Below, one piece after another: positions 1 through 14,664 of a stretch of 64,000 bases of DNA. Source of the stretch: Chlorella sorokiniana (taxonomy: Eukaryota > Chlorophyta > Trebouxiophyceae > Chlorellales > Chlorellaceae); assembly GCA_025917655.1 (NCBI GenBank), contig CP084617.1, forward strand, positions 558,001 through 622,000, given 5' to 3'. The notes under the pieces were generated by a model. That model made no database searches. It had not been told where the DNA came from and saw only the letters and a program-made list of their open reading frames with translations. Numbering within the stretch: position 1 is the stretch's first letter; every line of letters starts with the position of its first letter. The position numbers and the translations under genes are program-made.

Positions 1-230
1 GCTTGCCTGGCTATCAACACAGCGCGCTGCCACGTGCTGTGCTGCGCGGTTTTTCGGGAAAAGGGGTCGATCGGAATAGAATCGCCTCCAATCAACCTTA
101 AATCCCTTCTAACCTCTTACAGAGCTATTTGCAGGCCCTTAATGCGTTCCACACCGCCAGGCTGGGGGCCTCGCACGTTGTTCTCGCTCTCATGTCCCTT
201 TCCGAGCCTCTCGCTTCTCGAGTAGATGCT

Positions 231-2066
231 TTACACGACAGCAAGAGCGGGCGTCAGCAGCGCAGCTAACAGAGCGGGAGAGATGGAGCCAGAGGGCGCC
301 CCCGCGGGGCCCCGCTTCAGAAACCACCGCCTCCTGTCTTCCTGCCCCCGCTGACTGATCCTCCTCCAGCTGCCCAGTTCACTAGCTTCACAAGCCAAGA
401 AGCTAGGTGGGGCACCATCCAGCATCTGAGACAGCTCTGCGTCAACAGCCGCCTGGACGGCTGGCCGGCTGGCTGGCTCCCCCGGCGCTGGTGCTGGTGC
501 CATTGACTGCAGGGCTGCTGCGGCAAGCGCCTGCAACCCTGCCGCTGGCTCGCCCTGCTGGTGCTGCTGCCCCGGCCCAAAACCGGGCGGTTAAGCTGCT
601 GGGCCCAGGTCTGCCCACAAGGAGTAGGCTGCCACCTGCCCGACGAAGCGCCGCCCCCCGTGAATGTGGTGATGCTGAAATTGTCAAAGGTGAACTTGGC
701 CGTGGCCTCCCGCCGCGCCGTGCCTCGCTGCAGAGCCTCCTGGCACGCCAGCCGCAACTTCGAGTCGGTGCACGCCGATGGCAGCGCCGCTGGCTGTCAC
801 CAGCTGCCCCGGCTCGCCGCAAGGCCCCGTCTCTGCCTGCTGCAGCCGGGCGGCGGTGGCAGGCAGCCAGGCAGGCTGCGTGCCAGCAGGTCGTACCGCG
901 CGTCGCTCAGGTCGAGATCCCGGCGCAGTGCAATGGCAGCCTGCATGGGCACCTGCTTCCCGCCTGCAGGGTGGTGCAGCAGGGCATGCAACAATGACTG
1001 TGGGGAGGAGGCGGGCAGGGCAGGGCAGCCGGGGCCAGGCGGCAGTTGGGCAAGGCGGACGCATCATCCGCCGCCAGCTCGCTGCCCCACCGTGGCCGCG
1101 TCCGTCAAAAACCGTCATCAGGTTGCCATCGTCCTCTGGCGGCGCGCCCCTCCTTGCACTGGCCGGCAACACGCACCGTTCCGGATGGCCTCCCGCAGCT
1201 TCTCGCCAACCGCATCCGACGCCAACGCTAGCGCAGCTCCACCAGGGTTTCCCGGTGTTCTGGCTGGCGCAACATGTGCATGCAGAACCCTGAAAAAAAG
1301 CGACGGGCCAACAGGGCAGCAGTGGGGTGAGAGCGGGGATGCATGGGAAAGGCATCCATGGCATTGTGGCGCGCCGCTGCCAAGCATTGCAAGGGTGGTT
1401 GGCAGGCAGCGCACCCTGCAGGTCGCCCTTCAGCTCGGACATGATGTGCGCATCTTTCTCCCGCTGCTGCGCTCCTGCTGCTCGTCCACATTGGCAGGAG
1501 CCACTGGCGGCTGCCCACGCTCGTTGCTAGGGCCAGCTGCATCAGAATCATTGTGCCCTCCAGCCGTGGTGAGGCCCAAGACCCGCCGCACAGCGCTGAC
1601 CTCGGCTGGCATGGCCGCCCATGCCGCTGCAACCGCCTCCGGCTTCGCTTCCTCTAGCTCTTTTGCCAGCAGCAGCAGGCCGTGATGAAGTTTGTCCTGC
1701 CGAAGCTGCCTGTCCTGCTCTGCTGCAACCTGATCAGAGAGCCGCTTGCGCGCCGCGTACTGTTCGGCAGCGGCGGGGCCGACGTGCCCCTGCAGGTTGA
1801 GGTACTGGGCAGAAGACGCCCTTTTGCCCCTCAACTTGCGGCTCCCTTTCCTGTCCTGCAGGAGATCACAGGCAGCCAAATGAGGTTTCCTTTGCTCCTT
1901 GCTGCATGGGGGCGCATGTGACGGTGAGCGCGCACCTTCTGACCTGGTTTGCGTCCTCCGCCCGGCCGGGCGCCGCCCTGGGAGCTTGGACGAGTCGGCT
2001 GGGGCGCAGATTGAGGGCGTCTAGCGAGCCGGACGCTCCGCCGACCGACTGTCTGTTGATCGTCCA
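231..2066 (-). CDS. Unrecognised multi-exon protein, possibly coiled-coil
   Basis: I do not recognise this family. A plausible first exon starts with ATG at 2066 and ends at about 1940 (…KPGQK); a GT-AG intron then joins in phase to an exon beginning DRKGSRKLRG. That exon is charged and helical (…AAEQDRQLRQDKLHHG, ELEEAKPEAVAA) and reads on to REKDAHIMSELKGDLQ after an apparent one-base slip. Further downstream (lower coordinates) the recognisable coding stretches are MLRQPEHRETLVEL and EKLREAIRN near 1200-1300, ALRRDLDLSDARYDLLARSL near 880-950, and AKFTFDNFSITTF near 670-710. The last segment (…AELSQMLDGAPPSFLACE) ends at a stop at 231. The stretches have coding-like composition but do not connect cleanly, so exon joins and even gene unity are uncertain. 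It faces away from the phosphodiesterase gene at 2505. Confidence 0.35.
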
Positions 2067-2135
2067 TAAACTTGAATTTGAATGTGATCAAACCAAGCAG
2101 AGATGCTGCAAATACGGTGGGTCGCTCTCCGCTTC

Positions 2136-2459
2136 TCACCACGCGCACCAGAGAGCCCACAATAAATTCACGTTGCCCCAAAACCGCCGGGCTGTGCTGG
2201 CGGAGTTGATGTAGCCACTGCTATGCCATGTGGGGCAGGGGCGCCAGAAGGTGATGTCGCTTGAAACCCAGTGCCCAACACCCCCACATTGTTGATTATA
2301 TATGGTTAGGTTCCGTCCAAGTATCTCCGTCACATTGCGGTCAATTCCAGACAAACCCACCAACTTTTTGCGTGTGAAGCCTTCCACCATCCTCTGAAAC
2401 CTCCGAAATCCCAACTTAAGGCATTCATCTGTCTCGATCTCAGCAGCGAGGACCTTCAT
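2136..2459 (-). CDS. Possible short minus-strand ORF
   Basis: An ATG at 2459 opens a frame beginning MKVLAAEIETDECLKLGFRR and rich in charged residues. It lies only about 45 bases head-to-head from the ATG of the phosphodiesterase at 2505, so the two starts would share a very small promoter or have overlapping 5' leaders. Third-position GC is lower than in neighbouring genes. It could be a 5' exon of the minus-strand gene below it, an upstream noncoding leader, or chance. No family was recognised. Confidence 0.15.
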   Translation of the reverse strand: MKVLAAEIETDECLKLGFRRFQRMVEGFTRKKLVGLSGIDRNVTEILGRNLTIYNQQCGGVGHWVSSDITFWRPCPTWHSSGYINSASTARRFWGNVNLLWALWCAW

Positions 2460-2504
2460 CGCCAGTCAGCGAGTGGCACTCTGGTCGCCGCTGCTTCTGC
2501 CGCA

Positions 2505-4197
2505 ATGGGCAGCCGCCTCCTGACAGACAGGCTGCTGGGTCAGCTGGGCCATTTCTTCTTCAGGTCCCAGGCAGTTGGATCCCTGTACCGTGCCCTTGTG
2601 CTTAGCAAGCGGCAGTGGCAGCGCAGCGTCGGCCTCAGCCTGCTGGCTGTGCTCTACCTTTGCCGCACAGCCAAGCGATTTTCAAGCGGCTGGCTGAAGG
2701 CAGCTGCGCTGCTTGCCCTACTCGTCTCCATGGCAGCGCCGTCGCACTTGATCGCAACGGCCTTTGCAAGCATTCTGCTGCTGCTAGCGTCCGTACTGGT
2801 GCTGCTGGCAGGCCGGCACGGCGACGACGGCGTCGGCCACCGCGCGGGCGCCCTAGGCTACGACGGTGCGCTGCTTCTGGGCTGAGGGCGGTGCACGGGT
2901 GGGTGCACCGCTCATTCATTGCATGGCCGCCACCTGACTGGGGCGCCTGCGGTGAGCGGCGCGCATGCAGGACCGCTTCTCGAGAACACCGTTGAGGCCG
3001 CCGTGGCGCTGCTGGAAAGGGATTTGAGGGAGGGCCCCTTGCCCAACTTCCCCTACCTTGAATTTGATGTGCAAGAGACGGCAGACGGGGAGGTGGGATG
3101 AAGCGGCCTGGGCTTGTCCGAGGTCCTTAAAGTGCAAGTACTATACGATCACAGGTTGCAGCAGCCCTGACGCCGCCTCAACATTCCTGTGCTCCGCAGC
3201 TCTTAGTGTTTCACGACGCGCTGCTCTCCCGGGCCTTCCCCTCTGATGGGGCAAACACCGCGGCCGTGGAGCGCTTGCAGCAGGAGACGGGTGAGGCGCC
3301 CGCTTGTCCATAGCTGCATGCGCGGTTGCGGGCCTCCTGCCGCCTCCTGCCGCCGACTGCGCTGGCTGCCGCCCGCCTCTCGCAGGGACGCCGTTTGGGC
3401 TGCTCACTGTGCAGGACCTGAGCCTCGCCCAGCTGCAGTCGCTGCACCTGGGGGGCCGCCGCGGCGCGCGGGTGCCCACCCTGCAGCAGTTCTTGGGGTG
3501 AGCCGGCGGCTGGCCCCTGCCGCCGTCCCGCCTCTGCGGCTGCCAGGACTCGCTGGGCTAGCCGCTGGTTGTGCAGCTCACCCAATGCCCGCGTCCCCTG
3601 TTGCAGTGCTGCTGTGGCTGCCGGCGTGCGGCGAACGCTGGCAGTGGAGGTGAAGCGGCTGAGGAGCGACCATGCCCGGCAGCGCCTCCTGGACACCCTC
3701 AGGCAAGCGTGCTGAAGGCAGGCACGCCGCCAGGCAGGCTGAACCATGCGCCCCTGCCAGCCTGCTGGCCAGGCGGCGCAGCATTCCAGCTCCCGCCGTG
3801 CTCCGCGCAGTGCCTACATAGCAGCGCAGGCGCCGAGGTTGGACGCGGACCCAGCGGCGGTGCGGCACCGCTGTCGGGCGCTGGGTTGGGCGGGCGTCAT
3901 CGCATTCCCCACCTCTTCGCCGCCTCCTTTGCAGAGTATGGCAGCCCTGAGGTGAGCTGCTCTAGCGGCCTGCGAGGGGTGTGCAGCCTGCATTGTGTGC
4001 GTGTCTACCCTGGGATCTGCAGGCCGTGCAGTCGGTATCCAGGGGCAACGGGCCTGGCGTTCTGCTCGCTGGGTCCCCCTCATCTCCGTTCCACCCGCCC
4101 TCCCGGCCTGCAGTGGCATCGGTGGGCGGCCGACTTCAAGCGGCGGGGCATCCCTGCGCGAGCTTGCCATGCGCTGTGGCTGTCGCTCACCGGCTGA
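2505..4197 (+). CDS. Glycerophosphodiester phosphodiesterase, membrane-anchored (GDPD)
   Basis: Predicted to hydrolyse glycerophosphodiesters to glycerol-3-phosphate and an alcohol. Seven exons join in phase: 2505-2865, 2971-3092, 3200-3290, 3386-3497, 3607-3702, 3811-3951 and 4023-4197, giving about 365 residues. The N-terminus has two hydrophobic stretches (around LLAVLYL and ALLALLVSMA…ILLLLASVLVLLA). The GDPD signature follows: the HRG-like motif is GHRAGALGYDG (Ala inserted), then LLENTVEAA, then EFDVQET and VFHD with the catalytic His, then VPTLQQFL and LAVEVK. Intron 5 uses a GC donor (3703). The C-terminal 100 residues are less like the family and the usual closing Asn/Asp-Arg-Pro motif was not found, so the last two exons are less certain. 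A head-to-head ORF and the MPC gene flank it. Confidence 0.8.
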
Positions 4198-4531
4198 TGG
4201 AGATTGGGGGGCCAGAAGGTCCAAGGAAGAGACCCAAACAACCGCACAGATCAACATGGGTGTGGTCAGCGGGCGCTGGCAGTAGCAGACGGAGGCAGGC
4301 AACAGCAGCAGTTGTGTGCAAGGAAATAAAACAAGCTGAAGGCTGCATGTCAGAGCTGAGACATGGTGAATCGCCCGGTAGCAGGGCAAGGGTGCCCAAG
4401 GCAGGGGCGCACGAGGGCCCCATCAGGAGGGAGGGAAGCAGTACATGCCACAGTACATGTGCTTGAAGAAGCACCGGAAGGCGCGTCAACTTGAAAGGGA
4501 TACGTCGTGTTGTCTTTACGAGGTAATAAAC

Positions 4532-5232
4532 ATGACGTCGCAGGCAGCAGGACTCGGGCAACGATTTGTCGCGTGGCTGAAGTCACCGACTGGCCCCACG
4601 TAAGTGCGGCGCAAATTAAGGCTTCTATAGCCCTATATTACGCGTCTGTCGGGCAATGGAAAGGGCCCGCCGCTCTGTTTGCGTCCGCCGCCCGCTGTGG
4701 CTCACACCCCGCCTCGTTGCCTCACTGTTGCCTATGTTTCGCCCCTTTCCCTTGTGGCAGCACGATCCATTTTGCTGCCCCGACGTTCAAATGGTGCATA
4801 AGCTTTGCAAACATCTCAGGTGAGGCTCAACTGTGCCCCATGGCATGCTGAAAAGGGCACCGGCAGCATCTCAAGCGCGCTGAACCACTTCCCATTCTGC
4901 TGCAGACATGCAGCGGCCTCCCGAGCTGATCAGCTACCCGCAGCAGATTGCCATCACAGCCACTGGCCTCATCTGGTCGCGGTTTAGCACACAGATCGTA
5001 CCGGTGAGTGGACCGGCCGTTGGCAGCCACGAGTCTGTGGCCTGTTCACTCAATTCTGAACACCCCCATCCGCCCCCTGCCCCTCCTTCCACCCATGCAT
5101 ACTTACTGGCAGAAAAACTACAACCTACTGGCAGTGAATGCCTTCATGGCTCTCACCGGAATTTATCAGCTGCAGCGCAAGATCCGGTATGATCTGGAGC
5201 ACAAAGAGGCGGCGCCCGCACAGGCAGAATGA
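4532..5232 (+). CDS. Mitochondrial pyruvate carrier subunit (MPC2-like)
   Basis: Small inner-mitochondrial-membrane protein that forms the pyruvate importer with a partner MPC subunit. Four exons (4532-4599, 4761-4819, 4906-5003, 5113-5232) join in perfect phase to 114 residues, the normal family length. Family features in order: the pre-helix segment GPTTIHFAAPTFKWCISFAN, then DMQRPPELISYPQQIAI, the helix with ATGLIWSRFSTQIVPKNYNL, and the last helix LLAVNAFMALTGIYQLQRK. The W-S-R-(F/Y) core and P-K-N-(W/Y)-x-L match the MPC2 branch better than MPC1. The C-terminal tail is short and charged. The partner subunit is not in this window. A TGTAA signal follows about 190 bases after the stop. Confidence 0.92.
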
Positions 5233-5417
5233 CTCGGCGCACAATCACTGGGCGCTGCTGACCTGCCAGCCCAGCTTCTCCTCCCAGCTCCACTCCTTGA
5301 CGGTCTGAAGACGGTCTGAAGCTGGTCTCACCCTCACATTCTGGGAATGTTGCCTTTTTGCTAACCCCCTGCTGTTTTGTTTGCTGCATGGCTGCCGTTA
5401 CTGCCGCTTGTATCTGT

Positions 5418-5422
5418 TGTAA
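5418..5422 (+). terminator. TGTAA poly(A) signal of the MPC gene
   Basis: TGTAA, the usual polyadenylation signal of chlorophyte green algae, lies about 190 bases downstream of the MPC stop codon and just before the convergent OPR gene. Confidence 0.5.
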
Positions 5423-5629
5423 GTCACAGGATGTAGATGGAGAAGAAATATCAGGCAGCAGATCAAAGTGCAATACCAAATTGCGGTTGGGGGCAGACGG
5501 GCATTGATATGTAGCATAATCGCGTGGGTATCATGACAGTGCAGCGCTGTGGCTGGCTAAATGAAATGGGTTTGCAGGTGGATGGCCAGTCGCAGTCCTG
5601 CGACACGCCCTCAGTGTTTGGCACGTGCT

Positions 5630-8849
<3,220 letters not shown>

Positions 8850-10070
8850 GGCCGGCAGTAAATGTGCCAGCACAATGCCCCCGCTGGGGTTAATTGAAAT
8901 TCTCAGGCAGCAATGTGTGACAGCCGGCAGCTGCACCAGCCCAAGCCCCTAGTGTGCCAGCCAGCAGCAGACGCACGGTGCGAGAATGGTCATGTTTGGT
9001 CTGCTTGGTTGCTTGTAAAGGTCCGACAGACAATGAACAGCTTCAGCGTCAACGCATGCGGGCTTTCAGCTCAGTCGTTGGGGTCTGCTGACATAATGGC
9101 TCATAACATAATGTGCCACCTGTCTGCCGGCTGTCGTCTGCCGGAGCGGCAATCAACACACTGCAAGGCCGTTGGGTATGCAGGCATTGAAGTGGATTGA
9201 AGGAAGGAACTAGCTTGCAATTGGCATGGAGGCGGATTAACAGTTTCCCTGAGGAAATACGAGGAGCCATTGCTGGAGCCAACACGGTTGCTGGCAGTTT
9301 GCCTGCGCACGCCGTGATCCTGGTGCTGAGCCCGGCTGAATGTCACGGCTGCCAGCCGGCTGGCCTGATTGTGAGGCTGGCAGTCTGCAAACGGTTACCG
9401 CCTTGCTTCACTGCCAGCCTTGCGAGGATGCCGCTGATCAACCTTGGTGCACAGTTCACTCAGCCCTCACACCCTGGGTCTTCTGCAGGGCAGGAGAGGA
9501 ACAATGGACTCGGTCATCAGTGATCCCAAGAGAGAATGTAACTCTGGGTCATCCGCCCGGCAAAGGAAGCTTAATGCCAGGCTGACCATGTTGTCACGCA
9601 CACCGCCGCGGCCACAGCCACGCTTGGCTGCACGCCGGCCCAGCCAGTGTTTTGACGGTTATTCAAGCCCGCAGGCTCTATCAAAGCCAGACTAGGGTGA
9701 TGTTGAGAATAATGCTTGCTCCTGTAAGCCTTGCTGGGGCACTGGGAGGCCCACTGAGCTGGCGGCGGGAGCGAGTATTGCCCTCCTCCTGCGGTACAGC
9801 CCGCCGACCCCCGCCAGGGAATGCGTGTCGGGGAGAGGATCAGCCGATTGAATTGGCCCGCAAGTACACAACTGATGGCAGCAAGTGCACATGGGCTGGC
9901 TCTGCGGGCCTGCCCCTCTATCGGGCGGAGCAGGCAGCCAGACAGCCATTCCGCCCGCACGGCGCATGTGAGATCAACAAGGCAGCGGCGCGATAGCGCC
10001 AGTCAGCAGCCCCAAAGGTATGCGGAACCAGCGCTCTGAGCGCTTGGCGGGCTTGCAGAGGCCTCTGTGG
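8850..10070. other. Intergenic region between OPR and ABC1K
   Basis: About 1.2 kb between two genes transcribed away from each other. Open frames on both strands lack the coding composition of the neighbours and no motif, RNA gene or repeat was recognised. It should hold both promoters, possibly also a 5' exon of the kinase gene. Confidence 0.6.
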
Positions 10071-13000
10071 ATGCCTTTCAATCCAGACTGTCGCCATCAA
10101 CATTTTGGAAGGTAGCCATGGGCTCGCAGCGACTGTGAGCCTGCCGTCGCTGTCGCCTCCCCCGCAGGGGCCGCCGCGCCGCCGCTGCCACGACGCTGGC
10201 GCAGCAGCGAGAGATGGAGGCCCCGGCGGTGGGCCCGCTCAGCAGCAGCGACGAGTGGTTCTTCACGGAGACGGGGCAGCGCACCTGGTGAGGGCTGCTT
10301 GGGTGCAGGGCGTGCGCCAGGCGGCCAGCGCGGCGTTGGCCCGCCTGCGAGGGTCGCTTTCGCGTTCCGCTGTGTTCAACCCCCTGGTCTTGATTGTCGA
10401 ATGCTTCCCGGCACGCAGGGTGGATGCCATGGAGCTGTCCACCCTGACCCCGAGCTGCCGTCGCTGCTGGCGGAGATGGGGGTGAGGTACGACCCGGAGC
10501 GCCTGGCGGCCGCGCTTTCCAGCCGCCCCACGGAGCTGGCGGCGCGGTCGCTGCGCGTGGCGGCCAGCCTGGGCGGCTTCATCACCAAAGTGTTGGCGGA
10601 CCTGGCCTCGGGCAGCCTGGAGGCCAACGCGCCGCAGCGCGCCGGCCAGCTGCGCGCCGTGCTCAGCGGGCTGGGGCCCAGCTTTGTCAAGACGGGGCAG
10701 GCGCTGAGCGGTGAGCCCCCGCCGGCAGCAGCCTCTGTGCTGGCTGCACATCTCACCCTGTGCCCTGCAGTGTGTGCGTTTTGCACCCCGCCGCGCCACG
10801 TCTGCCTCCCAACGCCGCCCAGCGCTCAGTGGCCTGCCTGCCTTGAACCTTGAACCCACCCGCCCGAGCAGCCCGTCCCGACCTGCTGCCCAAGCCCTAC
10901 CTGGACGCGCTGTCAGAGCTGCAAGACCGCCTGCCCTCCTTCCCCAGCAGCATCGCATTCGAGGTGCGTGCGGTGGTGGTGGTGATGTGTATGGAGGGGT
11001 GTGCAAGGGGGAGGGCGGTCCCTCTAGTGATGCGCAGTAGCCCCAGCCCAAGCAGCGCGGCTTGCTGCGCCGCTGCTGGTTGCTGCCCCGCGGCCCAGCC
11101 TGCATGCTCTGCTGCTGCCACTCTCCTGCTGCGTCCTGTGACACTCCCGTGACTCTCCTGCACACCCGTTGCTGTGCCGGCCTGCCTCAAAACGCGACCG
11201 CAGGTCATCCAAGAAGAGCTGGGGCGGCCGGTGAACGAGGTGTTCAGCGAGATCACCGCGGAACCTGTTGCGGCGGCCTCCCTGGGGCAGGTGCCGCGCT
11301 GCTGCTTGCGGGGAGGGTTTTGTGTGGAGGGGAGGCCGCGGTACATGGGAGCAGCAGCACCGCCCCTCACGCCGCGCCTCTCAAGGCAGGGGAGGTGCCG
11401 CTGGGACAGTGGGAAGCTTGCAGGGGGCCATGCTGCAGGGGAGCGCGGACAGGGCACTGCCATCTGCACCTCCCAGACGTGCTGGGCTCTGGCAGCTTCA
11501 CGTACTCGTCTCCCTCCACTGCGCCCCCCTCCCCCTCCCGCCCCCAGGTGTACAAGGCGCGGCTGCGCTCCACGGGGGAGGAGGTAGCGGTGAAGGTGCA
11601 GCGCCCGGCATCGGGGAGAACATCGCCATAGATATGGTGCTGCTGCGCCGCCTGGTGTCGGTGGTGGACAAGAACATCCCGCAGGTGTGGGTGGGAAGCA
11701 TGCTGTGCTGTGCATGCTGCGCTGTGCAGGCAAAGCATGCCAGCCTGGGGATCGGGGCCCGATGCCAGCGGCCCGCTGGCGGTGGTACCGTGCATGCTGT
11801 CATCTCCTCCCCCTTCCGCCCCTTCCCTCCCTCTGCCCGGGCCTATCCCCACACACACCCACTGACACACGCTCGCACACCAACCGCCGCCCTGCCTGGT
11901 CTTTCCACCTACCCCTCCCACTCCTGCACCCGCCCGCCGCAGGTGTCCCAGCCACTGGTGCCGCTGGTGGACGAGTTCGCTGCCCGCCTGTTTGGGGAGC
12001 TGGACTACGTGCAGGAGGGGCGCAACGCCGAGAAGTTTGCTGAGCTGTACAGGTGGGGGCTTCATGGCAAGCAACGGTGCATGGGGGCGTGTGCTGTTGT
12101 TTTGTTTATGGGAGGGTCAAGCTCTGTGTGCATGGAGATTCCTGGGGCGGGGCTGTTGAGGCAAGGACGAAAGTGTGCTGCGCAAAACGCACGGCTGACC
12201 GCCCGTGATGCCAAGCGCTATTGATTGGGTAATTCTGAGCCTCCAGCCTGGCAGTCCCCCTGGCGGCAGCAGCCTGCAAGACTGCCCTGGTATCCTGCTG
12301 TCGGTCGGCAGGAGGGCGCGCTCCATGCACACCTGCTCGTCAGGCGGCCCGCCTTGCGTGTGTGTCGAGAGCCTGTGTGGCAACCGCCGTGATTGTTCCG
12401 CTGTGCACCGACCCCCATGGTGCCGCCCTGCGTGCGCGCCCTGCCGCAGCCACGTGCCCCGCGTACGCGTGCCGGGGATCAAGTGGGAGGCCACCAGCCG
12501 CCGCGTGCTGACCATGGAGTGGATCGACGGCGTGAAGCTGACGAACGAGCAGGGTGAGAGCTTGATGGGGGCCATGGCTTGAACGAACAAGCAGCGCTCC
12601 TACGGCAGGCGGGGACCCAGCGCCGTGCAGCAGACCCTTGCTGCCGTCGCCCCAGCCTCGGCCCTCCAGTGCAGCACAGGGGGCGGCGCCGCACGATGCG
12701 CCACCTGGCGCCCACGGCACGCCTGCTGCCCTCTCAGTCCGTCCCTCCTCCAGATACGCACACACGCGCGCCCCCACCCACCCACCCCCACCCCACCCCC
12801 ACCCCCACAGCCATGGCTTCCCTGGGGCTTGACATTGTCGACTTTGTGACTGTTGGCATCGAGTGCACGCTGCGCCAGCTGCTGGAGGCGGGCTTCTTCC
12901 ACGCAGGTGCGCTGTGTTTTTGCGGGGTTCGTGCTGGCTGCTGCTGGCGCAGATGCTCTTCGATCGTGTGGCGGCTGTGCGCGCTGATGTGGCATGCTGC

Positions 13001-13579
13001 AAGCGCGTCATCACCTGCACCGCCTGCCAGAGGTGCAAGGCTCTCGGAAGTGGGTGGGAACGGAAAGGGGCATGTCAATGCACCAATGGTGCATTGACAC
13101 CGTTCCGCCGCCGAAGGGCGGCTTCCCCAGTCGGACTCCTGCCCTCTTCACTCCGGCCACCTGCCCCCCTCCCCCTTACCGCACCCCACCCGCAGACCCC
13201 CACCCGGGCAACCTGCTGGCCACCAAGGGAGGCGACCTCGTGTACCTCGACTTTGGCATGATGAGCGAGGCGCCGCCCTCGGGTGAGGCAAAGGAAACTG
13301 GGGTGCCCGAACTGCGGCATTCAGGCTTGCTCCTTGTGTCCCGCGCGGCGGCAAGGCAACACGCATGTTTTGTTGCTGCGTTGGCGCTGTCACGGATGCA
13401 AGGCCGTGTGCTGACGCGGCTCCTGCGCCCGCCTGCGCCTGCAGCGCGCTACGCCATCATCGCCCACGTGGTGCACCTGGTCAACCGCGACTACCTGGCC
13501 ATGTGCCTGGACTACTACACGTGAGTGTGTGTGTGCGTGTATGTGTGTGTGTGTGTGTGTGTGTCTGGGGGTGTGTGTT

Positions 13580-13611
<32 letters not shown>

Positions 13612-14631
13612 TGGGGTGGGGTGTGGGGGTGTGGGGGGGGATTAATGGATAATGGATATGACAAGAGACGAGGGCAGCTGGGCCTGCATGACCTCAGTGT
13701 GGAGGACAGAAGGCCGGCAGGGAGCCACAGCCGCGCGTGCGGCGGCCTGGCTTCAGCTTTGCCTTCTGCATCGCCTTCTTCGTCCTCCTTTCACCCCTCC
13801 CTTCATCATCTGCCTCTCCCCTCACCTGGCTCGTCCTCCGCGCCCCCCCCTTCCCCCGCCAGCCTTGAGTTCATGGACCCGTCTGTGGACACCACCCCCA
13901 TCGCCCCCGCCCTCGCCGCCTTCTTCGACGACGTGCTCAACGACTCGGTGTCGCGCCTCAACTTCCGCGCGATCGTGGACGGCCTGGGCGGCGTGCTGTT
14001 CCAGTACCCGTTCAGGTGGGGGGGAGGGAGGGGCGGGAAGCTGCTGGGGGAGGAAGCCAGGGCTGCTGGGCAGCTGCTGCCTGGCCGGCAACCTCCTCCG
14101 CCGCCGCCGGAGCACGCGCTTCCCAGGGGCCCTTGCCACCCCCGGTGTGACGCGTTTCTCAAGGAGTGCCCCTGCCTGCCTGTGCCCCCGTTTGCCCACC
14201 CGCCCGCGCCCGTCTCACTCTGCCCGTCCGCGCCCGGCTCACTCTGTGCTTGCACCGCCCCTCAGGGTGCCCGCCTACTACGCACTCATCCTGCGCTCGC
14301 TGACAGTGCTGGAGGGGCTGGCGCTCACCGCCGACCCGGAGTACAAGCTGATTGCGGCGGCGTACCCATACATGGCCCGCCGCCTGCTCACAGACCCGGC
14401 GCCCGAGCTGCGGTGAGCAGCACCCGGGGCGGCCGGGGGCAGAGAGGCTTAGGTGTTCCATCGGGTTGGATGCTCCCCGAGGACTCACTCTCATGTGCCC
14501 CCTTCCCTCCATCCCCGCAGCTCCTCTTTTGAGGACTTGGTGTTGGTCAAGGGGCGCATGCGGTGGAGCCGGCTGGAGAACCTGTTCAAGGAGGGCTCCA
14601 AGAGCCAGGACTACGACCCCGCGCAGGTGGG

Positions 14632-14664
<33 letters not shown>

